Assembly: GCA_003169835.1 (NCBI GenBank)
Contig: PNAI01000023.1
Span: 50,744 to 114,743 of the forward strand
Direction of reading: 5' to 3'
DNA: 64,000 bases
Origin: Hyphomicrobiales bacterium
Lineage (GTDB): Bacteria > Pseudomonadota > Alphaproteobacteria > Rhizobiales > Xanthobacteraceae
Part shown: positions 46,488-55,694 of the stretch, one piece after another
Layout: the number at the start of each line of letters is the position of its first letter
How positions within the stretch are numbered: the stretch's first letter is position 1
Program-made: the position numbers and the translations under genes
The notes under the pieces: generated by a model
Databases searched by the model: none
What the model was told of the DNA's origin: nothing
The model's input: only the letters and a program-made list of their open reading frames with translations

Positions 46488-47582
46488 ATGCTCGCCAACG
46501 ACGCTTTCCACATAGCCGTGCTTGCCGGTGACGGCATTGGACCCGAGGTCATGGCGCCCGCGCTCGACGTGCTGCGCAAGATTGAGGCCACAACGCCGGG
46601 CTTGAAATTCCGCTTCGAAGACGCACCGGCCGGTGCCGAGTATTATCGCGCACATGGCAAATCGATGCCGGAGAGCACTGTAAAGTTGTGCGAGCAGGCC
46701 GACGCCATCCTGCTCGGCGCGTGCGGCCTGCCAAGTGTGCGCTATCCCGACAACACCGAGATCATGCCGCAGGTCGAGCTGCGTTTCATCTTCGATCTCT
46801 ATGCCGGCGTGCGGCCCTGCCGGCTGATCCCCGGCGTGCCGAGCCCGATCGTGGGCGCAACGGAAAAAGGCATCGATCTTGTGCTGATCCGCGAGTCGAC
46901 CGAGGGGCTGTTCGCCTCGATGGGCAAGGGCGTGGTCACCGAGAACGAAGCACGCGAGACGCTGGTGATCACGCGAAAAACGTCCGAGCGCTTGTTCGAA
47001 TTCTCTTTCCGACTGGCGGAGCGGCGCAAGGCGCGCGGACGGCCGGGCCGGCTCGCGTGCGTCGACAAGGCAAATGCGTTCAAGGCCTATGCCTTTTTTC
47101 GCAAGCTGTTCGACGAATGCGCGGCGCGGCATCCGGGCGTTCTCACCGATCGCTTCTACGTCGATGCGGGCGCCGCCATGCTGGTGCGCCATCCGTGGGC
47201 GTTCGACGTGATGGTGATGGAGAACATGTTCGGCGACATCCTCTCCGACCTCACCGCCGGACTGATCGGCGGCATGGGCATGGCGCCGTCAGCCGACATC
47301 GGAGACACGCACGCGGTGTTCCAGCCCTGCCACGGCACCGCGCCCGACATCATGGGGAAGGCGCTGGCCAATCCCACCGGCATGGTGCTTTCGGCCGCGA
47401 TGATGCTGGACTGGCTCGGCGATAAACACGGCCACAAGCCTGCGGTTGAGGCCGCGCAGCGGATCGAGCGGGCGGTCGATGCGGCCTATTCAAAGGGGTT
47501 GAAGCCTTGCGAATTCGGCGGACGTGATGGCACCCCCGCGATCGCAGGCGCGATCCTGACCGCATTGGATGCGCGGGCATAA
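46488..47582 (+). CDS. Isocitrate/isopropylmalate dehydrogenase-family enzyme (tartrate dehydrogenase-like)
   Basis: About 364 aa from ATG 46488 (MLANDAFHIAVLAGDGIGPEVMAPAL); a frame start at 46431 would include an atypical N terminus. The fold's motifs are DLVLIRESTEGLFASMGKG, KANAFKAYAFF, DVMVMENMFGDILSDLTAGLIGGMGMAPSADIGD and PCHGTAPDIMGKALANPTG. It uses NAD(P) to oxidise a malate-type 2-hydroxy acid; tartrate or a related acid suits the nearby hydroxypyruvate isomerase, but LeuB activity cannot be excluded. Confidence 0.9.
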   Translation: MLANDAFHIAVLAGDGIGPEVMAPALDVLRKIEATTPGLKFRFEDAPAGAEYYRAHGKSMPESTVKLCEQADAILLGACGLPSVRYPDNTEIMPQVELRFIFDLYAGVRPCRLIPGVPSPIVGATEKGIDLVLIRESTEGLFASMGKGVVTENEARETLVITRKTSERLFEFSFRLAERRKARGRPGRLACVDKANAFKAYAFFRKLFDECAARHPGVLTDRFYVDAGAAMLVRHPWAFDVMVMENMFGDILSDLTAGLIGGMGMAPSADIGDTHAVFQPCHGTAPDIMGKALANPTGMVLSAAMMLDWLGDKHGHKPAVEAAQRIERAVDAAYSKGLKPCEFGGRDGTPAIAGAILTALDARA

Positions 47583-47915
47583 AGTCTCGCCGGCAGTGTA
47601 ACTTCTTGCGATGAGAGCGGTTTTGCCGCGAGAGCAGCATCTTTAATGAGCCATTGCCCACTATTTTCAATCCAGCCCACACATATCCAATTGATAGCCA
47701 CGGCTGCAAAATCTAAGATATAAGATAGTAGTGTTTTAGGCCTGTATTCGTTGTGGGCTATTGCCCATGTAACTTCCCACTCAGATAGTGGGCATTTTTG
47801 TGGTTGACCTCGATCCGCAACGTTGGTTCGCTTGGGCCGGGTCCGGATCATAAAAGACGGCAAATGCCGCGTGGCCGGACAACGAAGCGCCTCGGGAGCG
47901 CTTGAGGAAACGCCG
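47583..47915. other. AT-rich intergenic region
   Basis: 333 bp without a convincing gene, clearly AT-richer than its surroundings from about 47640 to 47800. A hairpin CCCACT (47776-47781), loop CAGAT, AGTGGG (47787-47792) is followed by a short T-run and may act as a weak terminator of the dehydrogenase transcript. TTGACC at 47804 could be a -35 box for the next gene. A minus-strand frame here has no known protein pattern. Confidence 0.5.
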
Positions 47916-49340
47916 ATGAACGCCCAAGAGCTACTGCAGGAAATCTCCGACTATTGCCGCCAAACCGGATTAGCGGAATCGACGTTCGGCCGGCGCGCGG
48001 TCAACGACGGCAAGCTCGCAAACCGGCTGCGCCATGGCGGCCGCATCACCACCGAGACGCTCGATCGCATCCGCGGTTTCATGGCGAGCAACCGTTCGCC
48101 GACCGATCGTGCAACGGTCATCGCGCGCAGCCACGTGGCGCAGACAACACCGGGGCCGAGTACGGCGAATATCCCGGCGACAGTGCCGGCGGCCCCATTG
48201 AACGCCACAGCCGACGATCCGCAGCGCAATTTCCGTTTCTTCGACAATCGGCAAAAATATCTGCTGTTCGTCAACACCTGCAGCGAGAAATGGGTGATCG
48301 GCGAGCGCGTTGGCTTAGAGCTTGCCAACATCCATCCACGTCCGCCTGCCGTGCGCGTGTTCGACGCCGGGGTCGGCGACGGAACCGTGCTTGCTCGCGT
48401 GATGCGCGCGATGCACGACCGTACGCCGACCATGCCGTTCTACGTCGTCGGCAAGGAAATCAGTCTCGAAGATATCCGCCTCGCGCTGCAGAAGATGGCC
48501 GACCGGTTCCTTGAACATCCGTCTAGCGTGCTGGTGTTAACAAACCTCGCCTATGCGGATGCGCCATGGCTCGCGGTCAAATCGATGACGGCAGCGAGCA
48601 GCATGGTCTGGCACGAGCTGCCGCTGGCCGGCAACACAGCGTACCGCTTCCAGGAACAAATCACCGCCCTCGAACCCTTCCTGGCGGAAAACTGGAAGGC
48701 GCGAGTCAGCCCCAAGACCGGCAACCCGGTCTATGACCGCCCCGTCGTGCTCGTCATCTACCGCGAGGACCACAAATTCCTGCTCGATCCGATCATCCCG
48801 AAGCCGGGCGGCACTGTCGCCAATTACGATCTGGTGATTGCCTCGCAGCCCTATCGCGCGCGCGCGCCGCTGGAGTTCAAGGCCAAACGCGTGATCGCGC
48901 CGCTGGCACGCGCGCTCGGGCCGGGAGGACGGCTGATCGCCATCCATTCGCACGGCCACGATCCCGGCATGGATATCATCCGCCGGATCTGGCCGAACGA
49001 TAATCCATTCATCACCGATCGCCATCAGTTGCTCAAAGCCGTCAAGAACGAGCTTGGGCCGGCGGGCCGCGACCTCAACTTCAACGCCTATGCCGATAAT
49101 CGTTCGCTGTTTCGCTACGACATGCACACGCTGCCGTCGGAAATTTCAGAATCGATCGGCACATCGACGCTGTTTGCGGCCTGGAATGCGGCGATTTACG
49201 TGGCACAGGTCGAGGACGACAGACTGGCGTCCGTGGTGGCGGACGGCAGCTATCTCGATGCTACGCGCGAGGCGCTGCGTCAGCACGGCGGCTTGTGGTT
49301 CTACGATGAGTCCTTCGTGATCTCGCGCAGGCGGGACTAG
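47916..49340 (+). CDS. SAM-dependent methyltransferase-like protein with an N-terminal helix-turn-helix
   Basis: About 474 aa from ATG 47916 (MNAQELLQEISDYCRQ), with gaggaaa upstream. Residues 1-50 look like a DNA-binding helical domain (CRQTGLAESTFGRRAVNDGKLANRLRHGGRITTETLDRIRGFM, given here as one run of motifs: AESTFGRRAVNDGK, LRHGGRITTETL). A Ser/Pro-rich linker leads to a class I methyltransferase (VRVFDAGVGDGTVLARVM, YDLVIASQPYRARAPLEFK). No target is known. It is followed 2 bp later by a metF-like gene. Confidence 0.8.
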   Translation: MNAQELLQEISDYCRQTGLAESTFGRRAVNDGKLANRLRHGGRITTETLDRIRGFMASNRSPTDRATVIARSHVAQTTPGPSTANIPATVPAAPLNATADDPQRNFRFFDNRQKYLLFVNTCSEKWVIGERVGLELANIHPRPPAVRVFDAGVGDGTVLARVMRAMHDRTPTMPFYVVGKEISLEDIRLALQKMADRFLEHPSSVLVLTNLAYADAPWLAVKSMTAASSMVWHELPLAGNTAYRFQEQITALEPFLAENWKARVSPKTGNPVYDRPVVLVIYREDHKFLLDPIIPKPGGTVANYDLVIASQPYRARAPLEFKAKRVIAPLARALGPGGRLIAIHSHGHDPGMDIIRRIWPNDNPFITDRHQLLKAVKNELGPAGRDLNFNAYADNRSLFRYDMHTLPSEISESIGTSTLFAAWNAAIYVAQVEDDRLASVVADGSYLDATREALRQHGGLWFYDESFVISRRRD

Positions 49341-49342
49341 CC

Positions 49343-50278
49343 ATGATGCCGGCAGTCGCGCCCAAGATTACGCCCGCCCTTCCAGCCGAAATCGCGCAGC
49401 GGATCACGGAGTTCCTGCACGACTTCTCGATCGAAGCGACGCGCCCCACGGCGGACGATCTCGACGAACTGAAATCGGCCGCTCCTGGGATCGGCCGAAT
49501 TTATTTGTCGGCAGTGCCGATGCGACCGCTGTCCGATCTGATTGCATTTTCGGCCGCGGTGCGCGACGCCGGATTCGATCCCATCCCGCATTTGGCGGTG
49601 CGCAACGTTGCAAGCAGCAATGCGCTCGACGCTCTGCTCGCGCGGCTTGCAAACGACGCAGGCGTAAGCCGCCTGCTGGTCATTGCCGGCGACAGCGATT
49701 GGCCGCAGGGGCCGTTCTCAAGCGCCATCGAGGTGATCGAGAGCGGGCTTTTGCAGCGTCACGGCATCATGGAGATCGGCATCGCCGGCTATCCGGACGG
49801 CCATCCGCGCATCTCCGCCGATGTGCTCGACCGAGCGCTTGCGGCAAAGATCGAGGCCGCGCGGCAGACCGGGCTCGATATTCACATCGTCACGCAATTC
49901 GGATTTTCGGCGGAGCAGATCGCGAACTGGATTTTCCGACTGCGCGATCTCGGGGTCGAATATCAGGTCCGCATCGGCATGGCGGGCCCGACCAATCTCG
50001 CGTCGCTGTTACGCTATGCCAAGCGCTGCGGCGTCGCCGCATCGGCGCAGGGGCTCACGCGCCAAGGCGGCGTGCTCAAGCATCTCGTGGGCACCAGCGC
50101 GCCCGACGGTATCATCCGGACGCTGGCGGAAACTGGCGGTCGGCTGGGTAATGTTGCAGCGCATTTCTTTTCATTCGGCGGCGTCGGAAAGACCGCGCGC
50201 TGGGCCGCCGCGGCGGCGGCCGGACGCATCGCGTTGGATCGCGCCGATGGTTTTGGGGTCGAACCGCCGAGCGCCTAA
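49343..50278 (+). CDS. Methylenetetrahydrofolate reductase-like protein
   Basis: A 311-aa TIM-barrel protein of the MetF family. Visible are the N-terminal strand/loop SIEATRPTADDLDELKSA, HLAVRNVASSNALDALLARL and the FAD/folate-site patterns DSDWPQGPFSSAIEVIESGLL, GIAGYPDGHP and IVTQFGFSAEQIANWIFRLR. The sequence is less conserved than classical MetF, so it may be a paralogue with a different one-carbon role. It follows the methyltransferase by 2 bp, and its stop overlaps the convergent gentisate dioxygenase by 4 bp. Confidence 0.88.
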   Translation: MMPAVAPKITPALPAEIAQRITEFLHDFSIEATRPTADDLDELKSAAPGIGRIYLSAVPMRPLSDLIAFSAAVRDAGFDPIPHLAVRNVASSNALDALLARLANDAGVSRLLVIAGDSDWPQGPFSSAIEVIESGLLQRHGIMEIGIAGYPDGHPRISADVLDRALAAKIEAARQTGLDIHIVTQFGFSAEQIANWIFRLRDLGVEYQVRIGMAGPTNLASLLRYAKRCGVAASAQGLTRQGGVLKHLVGTSAPDGIIRTLAETGGRLGNVAAHFFSFGGVGKTARWAAAAAAGRIALDRADGFGVEPPSA

Positions 50279-51366
50279 GTCTGCTCGCGCCAGATGCCGA
50301 GCGCTTCCTGCGCCGGGCGATCGGAGATCGAGAACAGCACGGACTCTTGCGCTGCGGTGTGGGAATATTTTTGCCAGGACGGAACCACAAACACATCGCG
50401 CGGGCCCCATTCGAGCATCTTGCCGCCGACCTTGGTCGCACCCTTGCCCTCGACGCAAACGAAGATGGTGCTGTCGGTCGCACGGTAATCCTTGCCCTTG
50501 AAATTCTTCGGCAGGAGCGCGAGATGCGCTCCCATGGTCGGCATCGACCAGCCGCCCGTGAGCGGATTGGCATAGCGGAAGCGCGCGCCGTGACGGGGAT
50601 CGATATCGCCGGAGCGCGCGAGGCGATCGAGGATCGGACGCATGCGCGCATACGGATAGTTGATGATCGGGCTGCGGTTCGTCGTCACGTCCATGCCATC
50701 GGGCAGAACGCCCGAACCATAGCGCGCCATTGAATCCTCGTGGTCGAGGCGCGTGTTTTGCTTCTCGTTGTCGTAGTGCTTGTAGAAACAAGTCTCGAAA
50801 AAATTGATCGTCGGCACATCGAGCACATCGAGCCAGATCATCGGCTGTTTTGAGGTGTTGCCGTGATCGTGGGCAGCCCAGTTCGGCGTGAGGACAAAAT
50901 CGCCCGGCGCCATGATCGTCTTCTCGCCTTCGACTTGCGTGTAGGCGCCCTCGCCATCGAGGATGAAACGAATTGCAGATGGAGAATGCCGGTGTACCGG
51001 CGCGATCTCGCCCGGCATGATGAGCTGCAAGCCGGCATAGAGCGACTGGGTGATGCGCGACTGCCCGCGCAGCGCGGGATTTTCCAGTACGAGCACGCGG
51101 CGCGTGGCTTCCTTGGCGGAGATCATTTCGGCGGCTTCCATCACGATCGGTTTGACATCCTTGAAATGCCAGATCGCAGGCGCGCAGACCGTTTTGGGCT
51201 CGTCCGGAATGATGTCCTTGAGCACCACCCACAGAGGAGCCATATCGTGCTTGGACATGCGCTCGTAATAGGCTTCGCGCGCCGAGATTTTGCCGTTCTT
51301 GTTTCCGTTTTTGGGCTTGGTCTTGCCCGGCTTTGCTTTCACCAACGTCTGCGCGGGGCTGTCCAT
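50275..51366 (-). CDS. Bicupin dioxygenase (gentisate 1,2-dioxygenase-like)
   Basis: About 363 aa from ATG 51366, with ggag upstream; a further ATG at 51378 is possible. The N terminus is Lys-rich. The first cupin has PGEIAPVHRHSPSAIRFILDGEGAYTQVEGE with the metal ligands HxH, and APGDFVLTPNWAAHDHGN supplies the third. A second cupin is visible in HLALLPKNFKGKDYR and STIFVCVEGKGATKVGG. The gentisate/1-hydroxy-2-naphthoate dioxygenase family cleaves aromatic rings with Fe(II). It opens the catabolic region. Confidence 0.88.
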   Translation of the reverse strand: MDSPAQTLVKAKPGKTKPKNGNKNGKISAREAYYERMSKHDMAPLWVVLKDIIPDEPKTVCAPAIWHFKDVKPIVMEAAEMISAKEATRRVLVLENPALRGQSRITQSLYAGLQLIMPGEIAPVHRHSPSAIRFILDGEGAYTQVEGEKTIMAPGDFVLTPNWAAHDHGNTSKQPMIWLDVLDVPTINFFETCFYKHYDNEKQNTRLDHEDSMARYGSGVLPDGMDVTTNRSPIINYPYARMRPILDRLARSGDIDPRHGARFRYANPLTGGWSMPTMGAHLALLPKNFKGKDYRATDSTIFVCVEGKGATKVGGKMLEWGPRDVFVVPSWQKYSHTAAQESVLFSISDRPAQEALGIWREQT

Positions 51367-51482
51367 ATTTAGCTCCATTCAAGATGGGATCGATTGTTGA
51401 CTTAAAATAGCTGCTGGCGGCGGCCAATGACAGGGGCCGAAAGACGCATCCGTCATTCGTTTTTCGCAAGGGACGGCTAACG

Positions 51483-52247
51483 CTAAGTGTTGTTGGCGCC
51501 GCCGTCGACCGCCAGCACTTGGCCCGTAACGAAGTCGCTGTCGCTGGAGCAAAGATAGATCAGCGTTCCAACCAGGTCCTCGGGATATTCGTCGCGCTTG
51601 AGCGCGCGGCGCTGGATCGACGATGCCTTTGACTGTGCGACATGGGTGGCATTCTTTAAGCCGGTTTCACTCAGCGTGTATCCGGGCGCGAGCGTGTTGA
51701 CGCAGATGCCGTGCTCACCCAGTTCGCGGCTGATGGTGCGGGTGAACGCGGTGACCGCGCCCTTTGAGGTCACGTAGTGCGAGAAATTTGGAATCCCACG
51801 CGCCACCGTTCCCGAACCGATGTTGACGATCTTGCCGTATTTGCGCGCGATCATGTGCGGGACGACGTGCTTGACCATCAGGAACGGCCCGCGGATGTTG
51901 ATCGCCATCACGCGGTCCCACAACTCGACGTCGATCTCCTCCACTTTGAGCGTCGGCAGCGGCGCATAGAGCGCGGCGTTGTTGATCAGGATGTCGATCT
52001 TGCCGAAGCGCTCCATGGTCTTTGCAATCAGGCCTTTGACTTGCTTTTCGTCGCTCACGTCGAAGATCGCGCTCGCGGTGGAGTTGCGGCCGTATTTCGC
52101 GGCAATCTCAGCCGCCACAGCCGCGCCGTCCACGATGTCCGCCACCATGACCTCGGCGCCCTGCGCCGCGAGCGCCTCCGAATAGTGCCGGCCGATGCCC
52201 ACCGCTCCACCGGTCACGATCGCGGTACGCCCTGCAAGCCTCGACAT
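51483..52247 (-). CDS. SDR-family oxidoreductase
   Basis: About 254 aa from ATG 52247, with ggagga eight nt upstream. NAD(P)-binding TGGAVGIG at residues 12-19, the NNAA strand variant of NNAG, and the triad Ser145, Tyr158 and Lys162 (YVTSK) are in place; the C terminus is the usual SSDSDFVTGQVLAVDGGANNT. It belongs to the classical short-chain dehydrogenases of secondary alcohols or keto compounds. It likely acts with the neighbouring cupin dioxygenase. Confidence 0.92.
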   Translation of the reverse strand: MSRLAGRTAIVTGGAVGIGRHYSEALAAQGAEVMVADIVDGAAVAAEIAAKYGRNSTASAIFDVSDEKQVKGLIAKTMERFGKIDILINNAALYAPLPTLKVEEIDVELWDRVMAINIRGPFLMVKHVVPHMIARKYGKIVNIGSGTVARGIPNFSHYVTSKGAVTAFTRTISRELGEHGICVNTLAPGYTLSETGLKNATHVAQSKASSIQRRALKRDEYPEDLVGTLIYLCSSDSDFVTGQVLAVDGGANNT

Positions 52248-52327
52248 GTTTCCTCCGCCGTGCTGTATCACGGCAAAACGTTAGTGCAGTGTGGCGCCGC
52301 GCGCCAGTGCGCGGGGTAGGGTTGGAA

Positions 52328-52933
52328 ATGGCGAAAAGCGACGACAAGTTGGAGATTCGGGAGCTCATCGAAAATTGGGCGGTGTGGCGCGACAGTTTTC
52401 AGTGGGATCGTTTCCGCACGGTCTGGCACCCCGAAGGACGCATGTGGGCGACCTGGTTCCAGGGCACATACGAGGAGTTCATCCAGGCGAATATGCAAGG
52501 CTACAAGCGCGGCGTTCGCATCTTCCACTTCCTCGGGGGCTCCTCGATCGACATCAAGGGCCGGCGAGCTATCGCACAGACAAAAATGTCTATCTCGCAA
52601 CGCGCCGAGGTTGAAGGCGTGGTATGCGACGTGATCTGCATCGGGCGGTTCTACGACTTTCTTGAGAAACGTAAGGGCAAATGGGGCTTGGTTTGGCGTC
52701 GACTGACATACGAAAAGGATCGCATCGACCCGGTCATTCCCGGGCAGGCGCCGAAACTCGACCTCAAGCTGCTCGAACGCTTTCCAATCGGCTATCGCCA
52801 TCTGGCCTATTTGCAGACCAAGGTGGGCTACAAGGTGAAAGAGGACATGCCGGGCGTCGATGGGCCGGAGACTGACAAGCTCTACGCCTTAGGCGCGGGC
52901 TGGCTTAAGGGCAACAAGTCAATCGGATGGTGA
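52328..52933 (+). CDS. NTF2/SnoaL-like protein
   Basis: About 201 aa from ATG 52328 (MAKSDDKLEIRELIENWAVWRDSFQWDRFRTVWHPEGRMWATWF). The N-terminal half is an NTF2/SnoaL-like alpha+beta cone fold, as used by bile-acid dehydratases, ketosteroid isomerases and aromatic-degradation helpers. The second half (RRLTYEKDRIDPVIPGQAP) is an extension. The substrate is unknown. It starts a plus-strand group with DoxX, Gfo/Idh, EboE-like and HIBADH-like genes. Confidence 0.84.
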   Translation: MAKSDDKLEIRELIENWAVWRDSFQWDRFRTVWHPEGRMWATWFQGTYEEFIQANMQGYKRGVRIFHFLGGSSIDIKGRRAIAQTKMSISQRAEVEGVVCDVICIGRFYDFLEKRKGKWGLVWRRLTYEKDRIDPVIPGQAPKLDLKLLERFPIGYRHLAYLQTKVGYKVKEDMPGVDGPETDKLYALGAGWLKGNKSIGW

Positions 52934-53020
52934 GGCCCGGTTTGCATTCGTCAGAGCCTTGCACCTTCGGCCGCGATCCATTGAAATGCGCGCGCAACGG
53001 CGGCTTTGGGGGGGGGCAGC

Positions 53021-53392
53021 ATGTCTTGGGCTGAGAAATTCAACCTGCTGGATGGGATCGTCGTTCTTCGCATCATCTGCGGCCTGTTCTTCATTCCGCA
53101 CATCGTCGGCAAGTTCACGGAACCGGCGACGCTCGGCTTTTTCACCGCCGCAGGCTTCAAGCCGCCGGCGAAATGGATGTACTTCGCCGGCACGATCGAG
53201 ACGGCGCTAACGATCGGACTGGTGTTCGGCATCTACACCCCCTATGTCGCCACGATTGCCGCGTTGCATCTTTTTGTCGCCGCAGCCGCAACCTACAAGG
53301 TCACCAAGAAGTGGATCTGGGTGATCGGCGGCATCGAGTATTGCGTGTTCTGGATGCTGTGCTGCGTTGTTGTCGCGATGTTGCATCGCTGA
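53021..53392 (+). CDS. DoxX-family membrane protein
   Basis: About 123 aa from ATG 53021 (MSWAEKFNLLDGIVVLRIICGLFFIPHIVGKF) with four membrane segments, the DoxX/DoxD-like pattern (FIPHIVGKFTEPATLGFFTAAGFKPPAKWMYFAG). Such proteins are small quinone/thiosulfate or redox-linked membrane subunits of mostly unknown role. It fits between the NTF2-like gene and the Gfo/Idh gene. The poly-G tract just upstream makes the start less sure. Confidence 0.83.
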   Translation: MSWAEKFNLLDGIVVLRIICGLFFIPHIVGKFTEPATLGFFTAAGFKPPAKWMYFAGTIETALTIGLVFGIYTPYVATIAALHLFVAAAATYKVTKKWIWVIGGIEYCVFWMLCCVVVAMLHR

Positions 53393-53437
53393 TCGACACG
53401 CCGCACCTCGCGCAGAGAGAAGTACGGGAGTGTGACA

Positions 53438-54460
53438 ATGATCAATGCGGCTATCGTGGGATTGGGCTGGTGGGGCAAGACGCTGGTCGAGGCAACGGCG
53501 GGCAGCGAACTGATCCGATTTACCGCCGGAACGACGCGCACGCTCTCGCCCGAGGTCACGGCTTTTGCGCACGCGCAGAATTTGCAACTCGCGGAGAGCT
53601 ACGAGGCGATCCTGGCCGATCCGAACGTCGATGCCGTGGTGCTCGCGACGCCGCACTCGATGCACGCGCGGCAGGTGATCGTCGCGGCGGCCGCGGGCAA
53701 GCATGTGTTTTGCGAAAAGCCGTTCACGCTGACCAAGAAAGATGCCGAAGCGGCGGTGGGCGCCGTGCGCAAGGCCAGCGTCACGTTGGGCTTGGGTTAC
53801 AATCGGCGGTTCCATCCAGAAATGGTGCGCCTGCGCGATCGCATCCGCAGCGGCGGGCTCGGCACCGTCATGCATGTCGAAGCGACAATGACGTTTCCCA
53901 ACGCGCTCTATCTCAAACCAAGCGCATGGCGCGCGCACAAGGATGAAACGCCGGCGGGAGGCTTAACGCCCATGGGGGTGCATGCGGTCGACGGCATGAT
54001 CGATCTTTGCGGCGCGGTCGATCACGTGTACTGCCAAAGCTTCCGCCGTGTCGTGGAAATCGACGCGGACGACACGACGTCTATTTTGCTCCGCATGAAA
54101 GACGGATCCTCGGGCTATCTTGGAACGCTGACCGCGACCGGGCCGGGGTTCAGCTTTCAGGTGTTCGGCTCCAAAGGCTGGGTGCGGCTTGAAGGCATGA
54201 CGCACGTTGCCGGCGCCTCGTCGGAGGAGCGGCGCATGCGTCTGTTCGGCACCTGCAAATTCCAACCGGCAAAGGGCGACGCGGAAGTCTGGCAAGCCGC
54301 GAGCATGGATGTGAGCCGCGCAGCCCTTGAAGCGTTCGCGAAAGCTGCCCAAGGCGGGGCGGCCTATCCGATCACACTAGAAGAAATGGTCCACGGGTCT
54401 GCCGTCACCGAAGCGATCGTGCGTTCGGCGGCCAGCGGAAACGTGGAAAAAGTAACGTAA
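53438..54460 (+). CDS. Gfo/Idh/MocA-family oxidoreductase
   Basis: About 340 aa from ATG 53438. NAD(P)-binding GLGWWGKTLVEAT is at the start of a Rossmann domain; VLATPHSMHARQVIVAAAAGKHVFCEKPFTL holds the family EKP lysine that acts in catalysis, and the C-terminal domain has the GGLTPMGVHAVDGMIDL helix. Substrates are sugars, cyclitols or related polyols. It precedes the EboE-like TIM-barrel gene by 24 bp in a five-gene plus-strand operon. Confidence 0.92.
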   Translation: MINAAIVGLGWWGKTLVEATAGSELIRFTAGTTRTLSPEVTAFAHAQNLQLAESYEAILADPNVDAVVLATPHSMHARQVIVAAAAGKHVFCEKPFTLTKKDAEAAVGAVRKASVTLGLGYNRRFHPEMVRLRDRIRSGGLGTVMHVEATMTFPNALYLKPSAWRAHKDETPAGGLTPMGVHAVDGMIDLCGAVDHVYCQSFRRVVEIDADDTTSILLRMKDGSSGYLGTLTATGPGFSFQVFGSKGWVRLEGMTHVAGASSEERRMRLFGTCKFQPAKGDAEVWQAASMDVSRAALEAFAKAAQGGAAYPITLEEMVHGSAVTEAIVRSAASGNVEKVT

Positions 54461-54484
54461 CGCAATTCAAACGGAAAGCAGCAC

Positions 54485-55684
54485 ATGGATCTCGGCAATG
54501 GCCTCGGCCACCTGACCTATTCGACGCTCGTGCATCCCGGCGACACCTGGGAGGACATGTGGACGAGCCTGACCACTTACGTGCCGCAGGTGCAGAAGCG
54601 CGTCTGCCCCAATGCGCCGTTCGGCGTGTCGTTGCGGCTGTCGAATGCTTCGGCCACGACCCTTGTGAAGAACAAGCCCGAGCGCGACAAACTCAAAAGC
54701 TTCCTCGCCGACAACAACATGTATCTCTACACGGTGAACGCGTTCCCCTATGGGCCGTTCAAGAACCAGATCGTCAAGGAACAGGTTTACGAGCCCGACT
54801 GGAGAAGCGAAGAGCGCACGCAATACACCATCAACGTTGCGACCATTCTGGCCGACGTGGTGCCGGAGGGTATTTCACCGTCGATCCAGAGCGCGCCATT
54901 GGGCTTTAAGCCGAACGTCACCGGCAAGGCCGTGATCGACAGCTATACGGCGCATGTGATGCGGGTAGCGGCCGAGCTCATCAAACTGGAGCAGCGCACC
55001 GGCCGCACCGTGACGCTGGCGCTCGAGCCCGAGCCGTTTTGCTTCCTTGAGACCACCGACGAGACGGTCGATTATTTCACCAACCATCTCTACACCGGAA
55101 AATCTGCCGAGATGCTGGCGAAACTTTCCGGTCTGCCGATTTCAGAAGCGATCATCGCGCAGCGCAAGTTCATCGGCATGGTGTTCGACATCTGTCACCA
55201 AGCGGTGGTGTACGAGGATATCGCCGTCTCGCTGCAGAAACTTGTCGATGCAGGTATCCCTATCTTCAAGCTGCAGGAAGCCGCCGCGATGCGCGTGCCG
55301 AATGTCACGCAGAAGATCGTCGACACGCTCAAGCGCTACGCCAAGACGATTTATCTGACGCAGACGGTGGAAAAGAAGGACGGGAAACTCAACCGCTTCC
55401 TCAATCTGGAAGATGCATTCAAAGCCTGGGAGACCAATCCCGGCCCGCGCGAATGGCGCACGCATTTCCATGTTCCGGTGTTTCTCGACGACCTGGGCGA
55501 ATTCGGCACGACACGCTTTGCCATCGAGGACGCGCTGAAATTCCACAAGGCGAAGCCATTGTCCCGCCAGCTCGAAATCGAGACCTACACCTGGGACGTG
55601 CTGCCGGATCATCTCAAGACCGGCGATATCGTGGATTACGTATCGCGCGAGATCGAATGGGTGCGCGGGCAGCTCACATCATAA
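54485..55684 (+). CDS. EboE-like TIM-barrel metabolite protein
   Basis: A 399-aa protein. It matches the EboE family of TIM-barrel metal enzymes (GNGLGHLTYSTLVHPGDTWEDMW, LYTVNAFPYGPFKNQIVKEQVYEPDWRSEERTQYT, TLALEPEPFCFLETTDET, GMVFDICHQAVVYEDIA, FHVPVFLDDLGEFGTTRFAIEDAL). In other bacteria eboE sits in the ebo cluster with genes for a metabolite trafficked to the periplasm. Here no ebo genes are next to it; the neighbours are Gfo/Idh and HIBADH-like dehydrogenases, so a sugar or cyclitol isomerase-like role is plausible. Confidence 0.82.
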   Translation: MDLGNGLGHLTYSTLVHPGDTWEDMWTSLTTYVPQVQKRVCPNAPFGVSLRLSNASATTLVKNKPERDKLKSFLADNNMYLYTVNAFPYGPFKNQIVKEQVYEPDWRSEERTQYTINVATILADVVPEGISPSIQSAPLGFKPNVTGKAVIDSYTAHVMRVAAELIKLEQRTGRTVTLALEPEPFCFLETTDETVDYFTNHLYTGKSAEMLAKLSGLPISEAIIAQRKFIGMVFDICHQAVVYEDIAVSLQKLVDAGIPIFKLQEAAAMRVPNVTQKIVDTLKRYAKTIYLTQTVEKKDGKLNRFLNLEDAFKAWETNPGPREWRTHFHVPVFLDDLGEFGTTRFAIEDALKFHKAKPLSRQLEIETYTWDVLPDHLKTGDIVDYVSREIEWVRGQLTS

Positions 55685-55694
55685 GGAACGCACA

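Noticed and set aside
47486..47863. Possible minus-strand gene in the AT-rich region
   Set aside because: No known pattern, no ribosome site, and it overlaps the end of a sure gene; kept only as an intergenic note.
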